Shown here piece after piece: positions 53,526 through 63,848 of a stretch of 64,000 nt of DNA (position 1 is its first letter; every line of letters begins with the position of its first letter). A program made the position numbers and the translations under genes. The notes under the pieces are model-generated. The model searched no databases. It worked only from the letters and a program-made list of their open reading frames with translations, and had not been told where the DNA came from. This DNA comes from Marinobacterium marinum (lineage in GTDB: Bacteria > Pseudomonadota > Gammaproteobacteria > Pseudomonadales > Balneatricaceae), in contig NZ_JACEMT010000042.1 in assembly GCF_013868415.1 (NCBI RefSeq), positions 1-64,000 of the forward strand, written 5' to 3'.

Positions 53526-54878
53526 TTAGCCCACCGCTACCTCCTTGTCTTCAACGTTCACTCTGACTTTGCCGGTTAGCAGATCTTGCATTAGGGCTTT
53601 TTTTAGAGAAGTTAAGAGATCTTTCCTTTTCTCGATAACTGCAATTTTTTTGCTAACTGAGTTGATGCAGCAGACTATTTGGTCCTGCTCTTCTTTACTT
53701 GGCAATGGAAGCGGTAGCGTCTTCAAATTGGTTCCGGATAGATTTTTTTGTACCCCACCAGAAGCGAGCATTTGTATCGATTCTTGAGTGCTTGTTGACA
53801 TCATTACACTTCGCACAAACCAAGGATTAACCGAATCCAGAAGGCGAAAACGTATAAGGAATGCAGCGGCTATCATGGGCAATGGCTGTTCTTGAAAGAC
53901 ATCGACTACTCCGCACGTTCCAGAACGGGTTACCAACAAATCACCGTCCCTTAATATATGACTTTGAAACTCATTAAAATTGAGCTGAGCCAGCGGTACT
54001 GTTGAATAATCTATGTCCCAATTTTCATTTATGTCAGTTGTTCGAATACAGCCAAAATTGCCGGTTTCCGAATAAAAATCCGAAGAAAATCTCGGTCCGA
54101 ATGCGCTGTCTTTTGTGATCTCTCCTAATGTACAAACCTCCCAGCTGACAGGAATCCTCCCCACCGGTGAGTCCTTAAACTCCGTATGCGGCTTTCCATC
54201 TGGCCCGATTCCTTTGGTCAGCAGCTCCTGCATCATGCCGGTTTTCAGGTCTTTCAGCTTGTCGATCTGTGCGCGTGTTTTTTCGATCACATCATCGACA
54301 GATGACAGGATGGCGGCGATTTTTTGTTGTTCGGGGAGTGGGGGCTTAGCAAACTGGTACTCAACAACATCACTATTTTTTAAGTTGTTAATTGCACTGC
54401 CAGCCAATGAAAAATCAACTTGCCTCTGGAATTGATCAGAATTGAAAATCTGCTCTACAAATCGAGCACTGACTGATTCCAGTGGACGAAAAATGCTACA
54501 AAAAGCCCCTACCGTTAATCTATTTCCATTAGGGATAACATCAAAAGCAGCAGACTTACCTACTAGTCGCTTACTCCCATTAGACATACATACTGCGATA
54601 TCACCTTCGTTGGCAATTTGCTTATTACTAACTTTTGTCTGATCTACATGCTGTACATCAGAGAGGTATAAGCTACCCGACTGAATATTATTTGATCGAA
54701 GCAGCGTGACGGTATTGTCAGTTTTAGTTGGTGATAAATCCTCGGGCTTATATGAAACGCCACGAATACCCAAGCAAAACTCACTTAATGGAACTACATC
54801 CCACCCTTCAGGAACTGCATTCACCGCTCCAGCGCATCCTGCGCTCGCGGTGTTAGTGAATCCCTTCACGTCACTCAT
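53526..54878 (-). CDS. hsdS: type I restriction enzyme specificity subunit
   Basis: A 450-aa subunit that chooses the DNA target. It has two target-recognition domains: TRD1 about residues 20-190, and TRD2 from about 245 ([20 protein letters not shown]) to 405. Each is followed by a helical spacer: [20 protein letters not shown] near 180, and [20 protein letters not shown] near 390. The TRD stretches are AT-richer than the flanking methylase and restriction genes, as expected for segments exchanged by recombination. The start overlaps the hsdM stop by 8 bp. The recognition sequence cannot be predicted by eye. Confidence 0.93.
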   Translation of the reverse strand: MSDVKGFTNTASAGCAGAVNAVPEGWDVVPLSEFCLGIRGVSYKPEDLSPTKTDNTVTLLRSNNIQSGSLYLSDVQHVDQTKVSNKQIANEGDIAVCMSNGSKRLVGKSAAFDVIPNGNRLTVGAFCSIFRPLESVSARFVEQIFNSDQFQRQVDFSLAGSAINNLKNSDVVEYQFAKPPLPEQQKIAAILSSVDDVIEKTRAQIDKLKDLKTGMMQELLTKGIGPDGKPHTEFKDSPVGRIPVSWEVCTLGEITKDSAFGPRFSSDFYSETGNFGCIRTTDINENWDIDYSTVPLAQLNFNEFQSHILRDGDLLVTRSGTCGVVDVFQEQPLPMIAAAFLIRFRLLDSVNPWFVRSVMMSTSTQESIQMLASGGVQKNLSGTNLKTLPLPLPSKEEQDQIVCCINSVSKKIAVIEKRKDLLTSLKKALMQDLLTGKVRVNVEDKEVAVG

Positions 54879-56649
54879 AACCCAGCTCCTTCAGGTACCC
54901 CTTCATCAGGCTCTCGGCTTCAGCCACCTGTGTATCCAACTCATTCAGCGACACACGATACTTGTCCCACCAGCGTTCCAGTTGGGTAATCACTTTGGCA
55001 GCCGCTTCCGGCGTCCTGCCTCCCGCGACATTAGCACCTCCCTGTGCGTCATCCGCATGGCCTTCAACGGTTTCGCGGATCGCCTCCTTGGTATCGATAT
55101 GGGATTTAAATTCGAAGTAGTCGTCATCGCGGCGGTTGAACACCAGGCTTACATCGAAGTCTTCCAGAATCTCTTCACGGATATACTCGCTTTCCACTTC
55201 ACGCACGGGGATGCCGCCATGGAGGATGGCACGCACATCGAAGATTTCGGGCGGTGGTGAGGTATCAGCATAGCGGCGGATGTTCAGGTTGTAGTCGTTC
55301 TCTTCGATCTCATCGAGGTGCACCACCTTGGAGTAGCGTTTGATCTCACGGTAATGCTCGAAGGTATCGACGATCTTGCCGATATCCTCGGGGCGCAGCT
55401 TGTTCTGGTTCTTGCCCTCTTCAAACTCCAGCTCGCCGTTGATGAACAGAACTTTGTTGATTCGCTCGGTGGGTTTGTTCTTGTTGATGATTAACAGGCA
55501 AGCGGGAATGCCGGTGCCATAGAAGAGAGCAGATGGCAGGCCGATCACCGCTTCCAGCAGGTCGTCTTCCAGAATGCCCTTGCGAATCGCTTTCTCGCTG
55601 GAGCCACGGAACAGCACACCGTGCGGCATTACCACGCCCATCATGCCTTCAGCATTGAGGCTGGCGATCATGTGCTGCACAAACGCCAAGTCACCCTGAC
55701 CCACAGGTGGTGTGCCATAGGGGAAACGGCCATAGGCATCGTTATCCGCTTCTTCCTTACCCCACTTCTTAAGACTGAACGGCGGGTTGGCCACCACACG
55801 GTCGAAGGTCATCAGCGCACCCTGCTGGGTATGCTGGGGCTCACGCAAGGTATCGCCCTTGCGGATGTCCGCACTGTAAACGCCATGCAGGAACATGTTC
55901 ATCTTGCAGATGGCCCAGGTGTTCAGGTTCATCTCCTGACCGAACAGAGACAGATTGGCGGGGTTTTCGCCATTTCGGGCAAGGTAGTGTCGGGTTTGCA
56001 CCAGCATGCCGCCAGAGCCCGCTGTAGGGTCGTAGATACGCATGCCAGCGTGGGGCTTGAGCAGGGAGATCAACAGCTCGACCACTTCATGCGGGGTATA
56101 GAACTCACCGCCTTTCTTACCTGCGCTGTCGGCAAATTTTTTGATCAGGTATTCGTAGGCCGCACCCAGCAGGTCAGGACGCTCGAAGTCTTCATTACGC
56201 AGGCGGTGCTGGCTGAAGTGGCTGAGCAGGTCGCGCAGCTTTTTGTCAGACAGCTTGTTCTTGATGTTGAAGTCGATGGAGACCAGTACCCCTTCCAGTG
56301 TGGGGTTGTACTCTTCAATGGCCTCGGTGGCCTTGTTCAGCTCGGCACCGATATCGTGCTTGAGGTCTTTCAGTGCTTCCCAGCGTGCAACGGGCGGAAT
56401 GTAGAAGGTTTCATCGTATTCATCTTCATCATTGGCCAAGTCACGGGCCTGCTCTTCACTCTTGCCCTTGTCGAGGTAGTACTGAACCACGCCTTCCTGC
56501 GCCTCTTCAAAGGCATCGGACAGACGCTTGAGGAACATCATGCCGAAGATGTAATCCTTGTACTCGGATGCGTCCATATTCCCGCGCAGGATGTCGGCTG
56601 CGCCCCAGAGGAAGGATTCGAGTTGTTGGAGGGTTATTGTGTGGCTCAT
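54871..56649 (-). CDS. hsdM: type I restriction enzyme methylase subunit
   Basis: A 592-aa N6-adenine methyltransferase. It has an N-terminal HsdM_N helical domain ([20 protein letters not shown]) and the SAM-binding motif [20 protein letters not shown] near 205. The catalytic NPPF is in [16 protein letters not shown] near 288, and [19 protein letters not shown] follows. Hydrophilic C-terminal helices start near 500. It is the first gene of hsdM-hsdS-hsdR-ygjP, all on the minus strand with overlaps or short gaps. A 145-bp gap separates it from the Wadjet genes. Confidence 0.95.
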   Translation of the reverse strand: MSHTITLQQLESFLWGAADILRGNMDASEYKDYIFGMMFLKRLSDAFEEAQEGVVQYYLDKGKSEEQARDLANDEDEYDETFYIPPVARWEALKDLKHDIGAELNKATEAIEEYNPTLEGVLVSIDFNIKNKLSDKKLRDLLSHFSQHRLRNEDFERPDLLGAAYEYLIKKFADSAGKKGGEFYTPHEVVELLISLLKPHAGMRIYDPTAGSGGMLVQTRHYLARNGENPANLSLFGQEMNLNTWAICKMNMFLHGVYSADIRKGDTLREPQHTQQGALMTFDRVVANPPFSLKKWGKEEADNDAYGRFPYGTPPVGQGDLAFVQHMIASLNAEGMMGVVMPHGVLFRGSSEKAIRKGILEDDLLEAVIGLPSALFYGTGIPACLLIINKNKPTERINKVLFINGELEFEEGKNQNKLRPEDIGKIVDTFEHYREIKRYSKVVHLDEIEENDYNLNIRRYADTSPPPEIFDVRAILHGGIPVREVESEYIREEILEDFDVSLVFNRRDDDYFEFKSHIDTKEAIRETVEGHADDAQGGANVAGGRTPEAAAKVITQLERWWDKYRVSLNELDTQVAEAESLMKGYLKELGYE

Positions 56650-56794
56650 GATGTATCAGCATTCCTTGAAGTGATGCAGTTGGCTACTAAGGCCTTGTAG
56701 CCAATGAAAATATTTTGGATGAAGCATATCACAGACGCTTTTCAACATGCTGGCGCCCTCTTCACACGAGTTTTGATTGCAGCCACGAAGTTAC

Positions 56795-57988
56795 TCAGAG
56801 TACTTCCTGATCCAAACAGCACCCCGCCGCAACCAACGGCAATATGTTTTCGTCAAACCATCTATCCCCTGTTGCAGCGATAGGTCTCTGCCCCTGCTTG
56901 CTTGCCATATCGAGTGTATGACCGCGTGACTGTAGCGTATCTATTTTCCCAGACATATAGCCGTTATCTCTGCCCAAAAACTCAAGCATTGTCTGATAAC
57001 CTGGACGCCATGCACGCAAGCCAGGGAACACAGACATCAGTCGCTGTAGAATCTGCGCGCCAGCCCAGTCCATGTCGCCAAAAAAATAAGAAGACACTTT
57101 ATCTGTGGCCAATAAAGCATTGTAAAGCCAGTTAATATTTTTCTCATCATGCGCACCCTCGCTGTCTAGATGCAGAGCAACACCCGCCCTCTCCCGGACC
57201 CTTTCTGCGCCAGCCATGAAGCCTTCCGAGTAGATCAACACCGTCTTTTCCAAACCAAAGAGGGTGCGTTGGTGGGAACCGGCCAGGTCACGGTAGGTGT
57301 CCTTATTCTCAATGAATAGCAGCTGCTCTGGCTCGGCAACCAATGAGACATTCACAATGAGCGGGCGTACCAGGATTGCGCCTGGTAGACCAAAGAGCGC
57401 TTCGAGCCACGCCTCCTTGTCGGTGAGCAGTTTCGAGCGCCCCTGAAAGACACGAGCACTAATTTGATAACAACTCAGCTTCCGGCTTTGCTGTCGCGCT
57501 GCCTCGATAACATCAGGAATCTGGGCAAGCCCGTTTAACCATTCTTCGTACTCCACTCCCCCGGGGCAAAAAGATGGCTGAAGCAGTTCCGGGGCTTTCC
57601 ATACCGGGTAGGCAGCTTTAAGTGCCTCGAAAGCACCCCGGCCAATGCGGGGGTCCGGACGATTTAAGGCCTCACGCAGCGCGCTTTCCTGCTCTGGTAA
57701 CAGAACAATACGGCGGCAACTGCGCCAGGGATCTGCCAAACAGTCAACTCGCGCCTTCATATCGAGATGAATCAGCTGAACCTGCTCCAGTGCCTTGAGC
57801 TGATCCCAAAGATCTTGATCCTGACCTGGCTGTTCCGGGCTTGCTAATCCTTTTATTCGGCTAAGCGGGCCACTGACCTTATTGCTGCGCGCCTCAAAAG
57901 GCTGCTTATCAACCTTATCCAGCAGTGAATGCAGCAGGCGTTGGATGCTTGCGTCAAGGTGAGTAATGTCTTCAGCCCTCGTTGACAT
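56795..57988 (-). CDS. jetD: Wadjet protein JetD (Toprim-like nuclease)
   Basis: A 397-aa protein of the DUF3322/DUF2220 (topo VI-like) family. JetD is the nuclease that cuts small circular DNA once the SMC complex has extruded it. The Toprim-type acidic residues are visible in LLFIENKDTYRDL near 226 and YFFGDMDWAGAQIL near 303. I start at ATG 57988, which has GGGGAGGG shortly upstream and overlaps the jetC stop by 17 bp; a TTG six codons upstream is less likely. It is the last gene of the jetABCD operon. Confidence 0.92.
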   Translation of the reverse strand: MSTRAEDITHLDASIQRLLHSLLDKVDKQPFEARSNKVSGPLSRIKGLASPEQPGQDQDLWDQLKALEQVQLIHLDMKARVDCLADPWRSCRRIVLLPEQESALREALNRPDPRIGRGAFEALKAAYPVWKAPELLQPSFCPGGVEYEEWLNGLAQIPDVIEAARQQSRKLSCYQISARVFQGRSKLLTDKEAWLEALFGLPGAILVRPLIVNVSLVAEPEQLLFIENKDTYRDLAGSHQRTLFGLEKTVLIYSEGFMAGAERVRERAGVALHLDSEGAHDEKNINWLYNALLATDKVSSYFFGDMDWAGAQILQRLMSVFPGLRAWRPGYQTMLEFLGRDNGYMSGKIDTLQSRGHTLDMASKQGQRPIAATGDRWFDENILPLVAAGCCLDQEVL

Positions 57989-60900
57989 GCGCACCCTCCC
58001 CGTCAAATTCAGCGAGCAGGCTCATCAGCTCCATGTTGTCGTAATGAGCCTTTATCCGCTGCTGGTCTTTCCCAACTAGCCCATGAATGGTTGAGGCGTT
58101 CAAGTTCTTGTCACTGACGGTGACCAGGGTATCCAGCTCGCCCCTTCTATGAGGCGCGATCGTCTTGATAACCTCAAACTGCCGATTGACCAGGGTGACA
58201 TAGGTGCCCATTTTGATCGTCGGCACAACGAAGATCACTTGGAAACCGAGAGTGTCGCTTAAATACTGGATGACTTCTCGGCTCCGGGGACCGTCCATCT
58301 TGGCAAAGCTCTCATCGATCAACACCATTCTGAGCGCGCTGGCAGAGTCTTCGACCTTGAGTGCCGAAGAAAGACCAGCAGCACGAATGACATAGCCGGG
58401 GCTTTCGGACTGCCCACCCGAGCCTGATGCATTGGTCTTGAGGGATATCTCATGGTTATCCGGCAGCACTTTCAGAATGTCGTAACTGCGGTAATTACGG
58501 TAGTCGGTTAGGTGCTTAAGATGTTCGATGGCAGTTTCAACCGGTTCTCCATCCTTGCCCAGTAATTTGTCCTTTAGGTCATCGAAAATGCGCTGTCCCT
58601 CTTCGCTGAGTGAGCCTCCCGTTTCCTCGGCAAAAAGGGACAGCGTATGTTCATCCATGCTTTTTTGGTTCAGTTCCACGACTTCTTTGAAAAAATCATA
58701 GTAGTCGCGGTATTCCGGGATGAACTCAAAAGCGAATTTATAGTGCTCACGACCGAAAATGTGTTGGCTCAGCTTCCGGTTGTAGCTTTTGAGCTTGTCG
58801 GCACCCTCGCCCACCTTGTTGTAGACACCGTGGCACAGGTTGGAGACGAAGATCTTGTTGAACTGCTCAGACAGTGCAGCCAGTTGCTGTTGATGCGCAG
58901 CCAATACATGGTCACGGAGACGCTCCAGTGACTGTTCCACCTTGTCAGCCACGGTTTTGATCGCGGCGAACTGGGTGAGAACAACCGACTCTTCGTGTGG
59001 TTTTGGAGCAGCAGGTTCCAGGCTGGCGGATGCGATTTGAAGACTGTTGATTCCAGCGCGATTGAACTCCATGACCTTGGACGTGAGACCCTGTATAGAG
59101 TTAACCAAGTTGCCCTGATAGCTGTCGTTATTTGAAAAAAGGATAGTCTCCTGTTCCAAATTGTCATCTACCTGGTCGAACAGCTGCTCGAGCTCGATTG
59201 CTGCACCGCGATGAACGAGACCTGCAAGAATCCCCTGATGCAGGCCTTGAAGGCGTTCAAACTTGATGACTTCTTTCTGTTTTTCCTTTTGGGCGCTGGT
59301 CAGGGTTTCGGCTTCTTTTACGAGTCCCGAAGCTAATCGAATTAACCGTTTTTCCTCGTCCTCTAGCCCTTTTATGGCTTCAACTAGCTCGTCTAGTGCC
59401 TTTTGAAGCTCAGTATGATCAGTGATATCCAGCTGCTCAAGGACACGCTGCTCACGAGCAAGGCTCGATTGCTGTTGGCGCATTGTTTCAATGGCAGCTG
59501 CCAGTGCCACCCTGACGACTTCATTTGAGCAAGCTACCCAACGATCGATACCCCGCTCAATCTCCGATGTCTTTTTCAGTTCTGCATGCAGACGGGGTAA
59601 CTGGCGCTTTTTGGCCTCAAGCGCTCGCTGTCGTGCAGCGGCACCGAATACCAGGTCACCTTCGGTTAGCCGGCTAACCCGGTAGGTAAAGGAACCGGCA
59701 GAGCGGCCATTCGCCATTAAGCCCCGTACCGCCCGTTTCAAGTCTGTAAAATGGAAGATCTGCTCTACGTTGCCATAAGCCGCAGAGATGTAGGCTTGAG
59801 CAATGGGGTCATCGATGCGCATCAGGTGAACAATTGATCGATCCACTAACCCTTTTCCCTGGGTTAACGCCCGGTGTCCCTGAATAATAATGGCGCGACT
59901 GAGTTTGAACTTCTCGATCAAACTGACGGCTGCCTCTTCGTAATCGGGCTCTACGATGAGTGAGAAACGCTGGTTGCCGACGATCGACTCTATCGCCATT
60001 TGCCAATCTGGATCGGTTACCTCGATGAATTCACATAAAACTCGAGTCTTTGCATCCGGTAACTGATCCTGCAACAGGTGTAAGGCGGCTTTTGTGTCCT
60101 GAGGATAGCGCAGCTGGTTTCTTTCCAGCTGGTCTATCTCCTTCTCCAGGCTTTCGACAGCATCATCAGCCTCTTTTCGAAGTTGCTTTTGGGTATATTT
60201 CTTCTCGCGCCATTCTTCGATGGTGTTCGCTACGGCGTCTTTCAATTCAGACGTCAGGTCACTGATTGGTGTAAGCAAGGACATTGCGTCATCGGGTATC
60301 GAGCCTTCCCTGGCCCAGGATTGAACCTGGATTTCAGGATTAGTAAGGGCTTGGCAGGTCTGCTCCAGGCGTTGGCTCCACTCGATTAGAGTCGATTGAT
60401 CCGGGATCAGTACACCTACAGCCTCTTCCTGTTGTGACAAGCACTGCTTCCAGTTCTCAAGATTCGCGATCTGGCCCTGGCGTTGCTGCTCTTGGTGAAG
60501 CACTTCAGCACCAGACTGATTCAGTTCCTCAGACAGGCGTTTTATGTTGTCCTCAATCGCCTTTTTCTGGGCCATTACAGGGATGCTTTCGAGTTTGATT
60601 CTTAGGAGACCAGCTTCCTCCTGCTTTTTCCCTCTAATCCCTTTAACTGCTTCAGCTTTGTCCTCAGACTGTTTGGCGTTTTCTTCAGCGTGGCGAATGC
60701 GGACTCCTAGGTCATTTGCTTCCCTCTGAGTACTATGTATTGCCCGGGTGAATTGCTCGTAGCTGGCGCACTGTTCGTTGATAATGAGCTTTAGCGCCTT
60801 ATGTCCATGTGTTTCGGCCTGCTCCAGCAACTGTACGCCCGCCTGAATCTGCTTGGCTTCTTGGTGCATCGCGTCGACGTTGCGCATGAGCTGGGCAATC

Positions 60901-61658
60901 TCCCGGATAGCCGATGACATATCCTCAGGCTCAAGAATCGTATCGCGAACAAAGGCATTCACATCGTCCAGGCTCTTGTAGGCCATAAACCGGCTTAATT
61001 GCTTCGCTGACGTGGTTGCATCCAATGAGCTGACCGCACCCTTACCATGCAGCGTACCGTATAGCTTGCACAGGTAGTCGTCTTTCCCCCGGGGAAAATA
61101 GGCTTGCTTGAATAGTGCGGGCTGGGTGAATTTCAAGTGGCGCTCCAGGTTTGACACGCTGGCGGCGACTTTCTGCCCGCTTTCCGTTTCAACCATCAGG
61201 TCTTGGATATCCAGATGTGATCCGGTGATGACCAGAGTCTGCATGTTGCGTTCTCGCGCATCCCGCTGTTTTCCGGTTACTTCCAACTCTGCGCTGATCC
61301 CAATGACGGCACAGAATGGCCCTGTACCCTGGTCTTCAGGTGAGGGAGAGAAGTTACCGATAATGTAACCCGAACAAGGGTTCACGCGGGCATAACGCTC
61401 TTCATCACAGCCCAGCACATAGGATGCCAGCGAACGGCCTTTACGCTTACGGCTACTCTGAGAAACTTCATCTTGTCCGGCGTTGTATTGGTATAATCCT
61501 TTTTTAGCGGCTGTCATCAGGGTTTGAATGGCATCAAGTAGCGTTGTCTTACCAGTACCAGACTCGCCGTTGATCATGTTGATGCGATCGAAATGGAAAT
61601 GCTGATTGGGCAAATTGGCCCAGTTGATCAGCCCAAGATTATCCAGGTACATTTCCAT
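57972..61658 (-). CDS. jetC: Wadjet protein JetC (MukB-like SMC ATPase)
   Basis: A 1228-aa SMC-type ATPase. Walker A is NGESGTGKTTLLDAIQTLM near residue 33. Long coiled-coil arms run from about 270 to 990, broken by a hinge-like globular part near 560-690 (IESIVGNQRFSLIVEPDYEE). The signature region GGQSESPGYVIRAAGLSSAL lies near 1085, and Walker B is RMVLIDESFAKMDGPRSREV near 1113. In Wadjet this protein extrudes plasmid loops together with JetA and JetB. It overlaps jetB by 20 bp and jetD by 17 bp. Confidence 0.95.
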   Translation of the reverse strand: MEMYLDNLGLINWANLPNQHFHFDRINMINGESGTGKTTLLDAIQTLMTAAKKGLYQYNAGQDEVSQSSRKRKGRSLASYVLGCDEERYARVNPCSGYIIGNFSPSPEDQGTGPFCAVIGISAELEVTGKQRDARERNMQTLVITGSHLDIQDLMVETESGQKVAASVSNLERHLKFTQPALFKQAYFPRGKDDYLCKLYGTLHGKGAVSSLDATTSAKQLSRFMAYKSLDDVNAFVRDTILEPEDMSSAIREIAQLMRNVDAMHQEAKQIQAGVQLLEQAETHGHKALKLIINEQCASYEQFTRAIHSTQREANDLGVRIRHAEENAKQSEDKAEAVKGIRGKKQEEAGLLRIKLESIPVMAQKKAIEDNIKRLSEELNQSGAEVLHQEQQRQGQIANLENWKQCLSQQEEAVGVLIPDQSTLIEWSQRLEQTCQALTNPEIQVQSWAREGSIPDDAMSLLTPISDLTSELKDAVANTIEEWREKKYTQKQLRKEADDAVESLEKEIDQLERNQLRYPQDTKAALHLLQDQLPDAKTRVLCEFIEVTDPDWQMAIESIVGNQRFSLIVEPDYEEAAVSLIEKFKLSRAIIIQGHRALTQGKGLVDRSIVHLMRIDDPIAQAYISAAYGNVEQIFHFTDLKRAVRGLMANGRSAGSFTYRVSRLTEGDLVFGAAARQRALEAKKRQLPRLHAELKKTSEIERGIDRWVACSNEVVRVALAAAIETMRQQQSSLAREQRVLEQLDITDHTELQKALDELVEAIKGLEDEEKRLIRLASGLVKEAETLTSAQKEKQKEVIKFERLQGLHQGILAGLVHRGAAIELEQLFDQVDDNLEQETILFSNNDSYQGNLVNSIQGLTSKVMEFNRAGINSLQIASASLEPAAPKPHEESVVLTQFAAIKTVADKVEQSLERLRDHVLAAHQQQLAALSEQFNKIFVSNLCHGVYNKVGEGADKLKSYNRKLSQHIFGREHYKFAFEFIPEYRDYYDFFKEVVELNQKSMDEHTLSLFAEETGGSLSEEGQRIFDDLKDKLLGKDGEPVETAIEHLKHLTDYRNYRSYDILKVLPDNHEISLKTNASGSGGQSESPGYVIRAAGLSSALKVEDSASALRMVLIDESFAKMDGPRSREVIQYLSDTLGFQVIFVVPTIKMGTYVTLVNRQFEVIKTIAPHRRGELDTLVTVSDKNLNASTIHGLVGKDQQRIKAHYDNMELMSLLAEFDGEGAHVNEG

Positions 61659-62355
61659 CCTCCTCTGATGAACGGGTATTTTGTTTTTGGGTCGATTCAG
61701 ATGCGGCTAGGTTCGGCGTCAAGGACTCCCCTGCCTCGACATCTGACAATGCATTGGTGACTGAACTCAGCGAAAAATATTCGACAATTGGGGTGATGCT
61801 CAGCAGGCTCTCGCTATCATGGATATCACCACACTGGTGTATCACTGACATGCGCTTGAGCCGGTCAAAGGACTTGTCTCGTTCGGTCACATTGCCGGCC
61901 ATCTCTCGGCCTACAATCTGCTGATAACGTGTATACACCGTACTGAGCTCGGTCATTGCCAGGCCATCGTCAGTGAGTGTGCCTGCCCGCAAGGTATCTT
62001 CAAAGATCATACGCAGCGCCAACAGAAGCCCTTTTTCCTCCCCTTTCAGGCGTCGCTGTATGTCGGTGCCAAGGTCGATTAACACTTCTTCCTCAGCTCC
62101 AGGAACCGAACTGCCCGGAGGATATGCGATCACGAAACCGCCCTGTTCATTAACGGCGAGCCGGACTCCCATGACTTCGAGATAGTCGGTCACGGATTCC
62201 CTTAACATCAAGAATGCATCGAATAGCTCACGATCACGCTGACTCTTCAAGCGATAAATAACTTGCCGGCCTAGAAGGCGCAAAATGACCTTTCGGAAGG
62301 TTTCGAGGGAAAGACCGCGTCGTTGGGCCGCCGCCTGGATGCTGTCAGTCAACAT
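61639..62355 (-). CDS. jetB: Wadjet protein JetB (MukE-like, DUF4194)
   Basis: A 238-aa KITE-type subunit. Its winged-helix core resembles DUF4194, with RKVILRLLGRQVIYRLKSQR, YLEVMGVRLAVNEQGGFVIA, and EEKGLLLALRMIFEDTLRAG near 110-130. The last 30 residues are polar and probably disordered. It starts 2 bp after the jetA stop. The call rests on position between JetA and JetC as much as on sequence. Confidence 0.9.
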   Translation of the reverse strand: MLTDSIQAAAQRRGLSLETFRKVILRLLGRQVIYRLKSQRDRELFDAFLMLRESVTDYLEVMGVRLAVNEQGGFVIAYPPGSSVPGAEEEVLIDLGTDIQRRLKGEEKGLLLALRMIFEDTLRAGTLTDDGLAMTELSTVYTRYQQIVGREMAGNVTERDKSFDRLKRMSVIHQCGDIHDSESLLSITPIVEYFSLSSVTNALSDVEAGESLTPNLAASESTQKQNTRSSEEDGNVPG

Positions 62356-62357
62356 GC

Positions 62358-63848
62358 TCAGTCTCCGAGGTATTCGATTTCGTAATTGGGCGCATCAAAA
62401 TAGTCATTGCTCATGCGCTCTTTAAGGGGGGTTATTCTGAATAGCGGTTTGCCAGAAACCGGATTGATAGCACTAATACCCGCATGGGATAGCGCGTTGA
62501 GTGCACAAATCAATTCCTTGGTGGAGGTCACAGGGAGCTCATGCATCTGCACAAATCGGGTTTCATGGAGTGCGCTGATAATGTAGTCCCTGACCTCAAG
62601 GCTGTTCGCCTGAAAGCTCTCATTGATGGCACGCTCAATTAGCAAGCGACGCTTTTCATCGTCGCTTAATTCAGGGATTGCTTCGACCGTGTTGACCTCA
62701 GCCTTCCTCGTGATGGATTTCGGGGGTGTCACTTGATCAATGTTTGTCAGGTGTATGTCGATTCCCGCACCATAGGTCGACGCATGTTCAAGCACCGATT
62801 GCTTCTCCTCCACACTCAGGGCTTCCAGGCGCCTGATCACGCTCAGAATTGAGTCCGCGGAGTCCGATTGATAGTTGAGCCGATTAAGATAATCGAAATG
62901 CATTTTGGCTCGATGTACCAGGGAGCGGACTTCACGCCGTAATTCGGGCATCAGCACTTGGCTTGCCTGCTCCACGTAGCGTTCGATCTGCTCATTCGCC
63001 CAGGCCAGAAGAAACGGGTGGGGTCTCAGTTGGATGAGCTTTTCCAGCAGCTTGGTGTGACGTTTGCGCAGCCGCCTTTCGATGTCGGCCCGGACTTGGA
63101 CCGGCCAGGTCATAATGGTGGTCAGAAGGTCGAGTATTTCACGGTTGAACAGGTCGATATTGTCACGCAGGAAGCGATCGGAGAGTTCCTGCATCAGGGG
63201 GCCCGCCATGTACTCCAAGGTGTGCTGTCCTCGGGCCCGCGCCTCTTGTAAGCCTTCGTTAATGGTCGCGATTAATTGGACACGTTGACTAACCGTATGC
63301 TCGATCGCTTCGGTAAAGTCATTAACGACGCCTCGCGAAAAGCGTACGGCCATCATTAATGCGTCGGTGTCGATCACCTGCTCTGACTGATAGCGATCTA
63401 CGAAGCTGCGCAGGTGTACCAGGGTTGAACGACTATTTTGGGTATCAATCTGGATGTCATCCTGATCTTGGGTAAATACAGTCGCAAAACGTCGGCCGAA
63501 CCAGGTAAACCGATAGGATGTACGCATATGACTGGGGTCTCGATAGGTTTCGAGCCAGCCACAATCGATCAATTTGCGGAGCAGTTGGTTTGCGAGATCG
63601 CGACTATCAGACTTATCTGACGGCGGTGCTTCGCCGTCGCTGTCCAGCTGAGGGGTGTGCCTTATGACATGCTCAAAAGTATCGAGTACATCACGACGGC
63701 TTAGCGTCGAGCGGAAATCACACTCCGGACCATTTACCTGATCATAGAGTTCGCAGACACACTGATAGGCTTGCTCCCGAAACTTGCCGCTTAGGGGCGA
63801 GAAAAAGTGGGTGTTGCTGCCAACGAAAAAGTTGTTTCGATACGTCAT
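62358..63848 (-). CDS. jetA: Wadjet protein JetA (MukF-like kleisin)
   Basis: A 496-aa helical kleisin of the JetA family (formerly DUF5716-like): N-terminal winged helix in FFSPLSGKFREQAYQCVCEL, long helices in the middle (about 150-330), and a C-terminal winged helix (SALHETRFVQMHELPVTSTK). It would bridge the JetC heads and bind JetB. I start at ATG 63848, which has GAAGGAA 7 bases upstream; a TTG five codons earlier is less likely. It is the first gene of the operon. The 150 bp upstream to the window end should hold the promoter, which I could not define. The Wadjet subtype is not assigned. Confidence 0.9.
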   Translation of the reverse strand: MTYRNNFFVGSNTHFFSPLSGKFREQAYQCVCELYDQVNGPECDFRSTLSRRDVLDTFEHVIRHTPQLDSDGEAPPSDKSDSRDLANQLLRKLIDCGWLETYRDPSHMRTSYRFTWFGRRFATVFTQDQDDIQIDTQNSRSTLVHLRSFVDRYQSEQVIDTDALMMAVRFSRGVVNDFTEAIEHTVSQRVQLIATINEGLQEARARGQHTLEYMAGPLMQELSDRFLRDNIDLFNREILDLLTTIMTWPVQVRADIERRLRKRHTKLLEKLIQLRPHPFLLAWANEQIERYVEQASQVLMPELRREVRSLVHRAKMHFDYLNRLNYQSDSADSILSVIRRLEALSVEEKQSVLEHASTYGAGIDIHLTNIDQVTPPKSITRKAEVNTVEAIPELSDDEKRRLLIERAINESFQANSLEVRDYIISALHETRFVQMHELPVTSTKELICALNALSHAGISAINPVSGKPLFRITPLKERMSNDYFDAPNYEIEYLGD

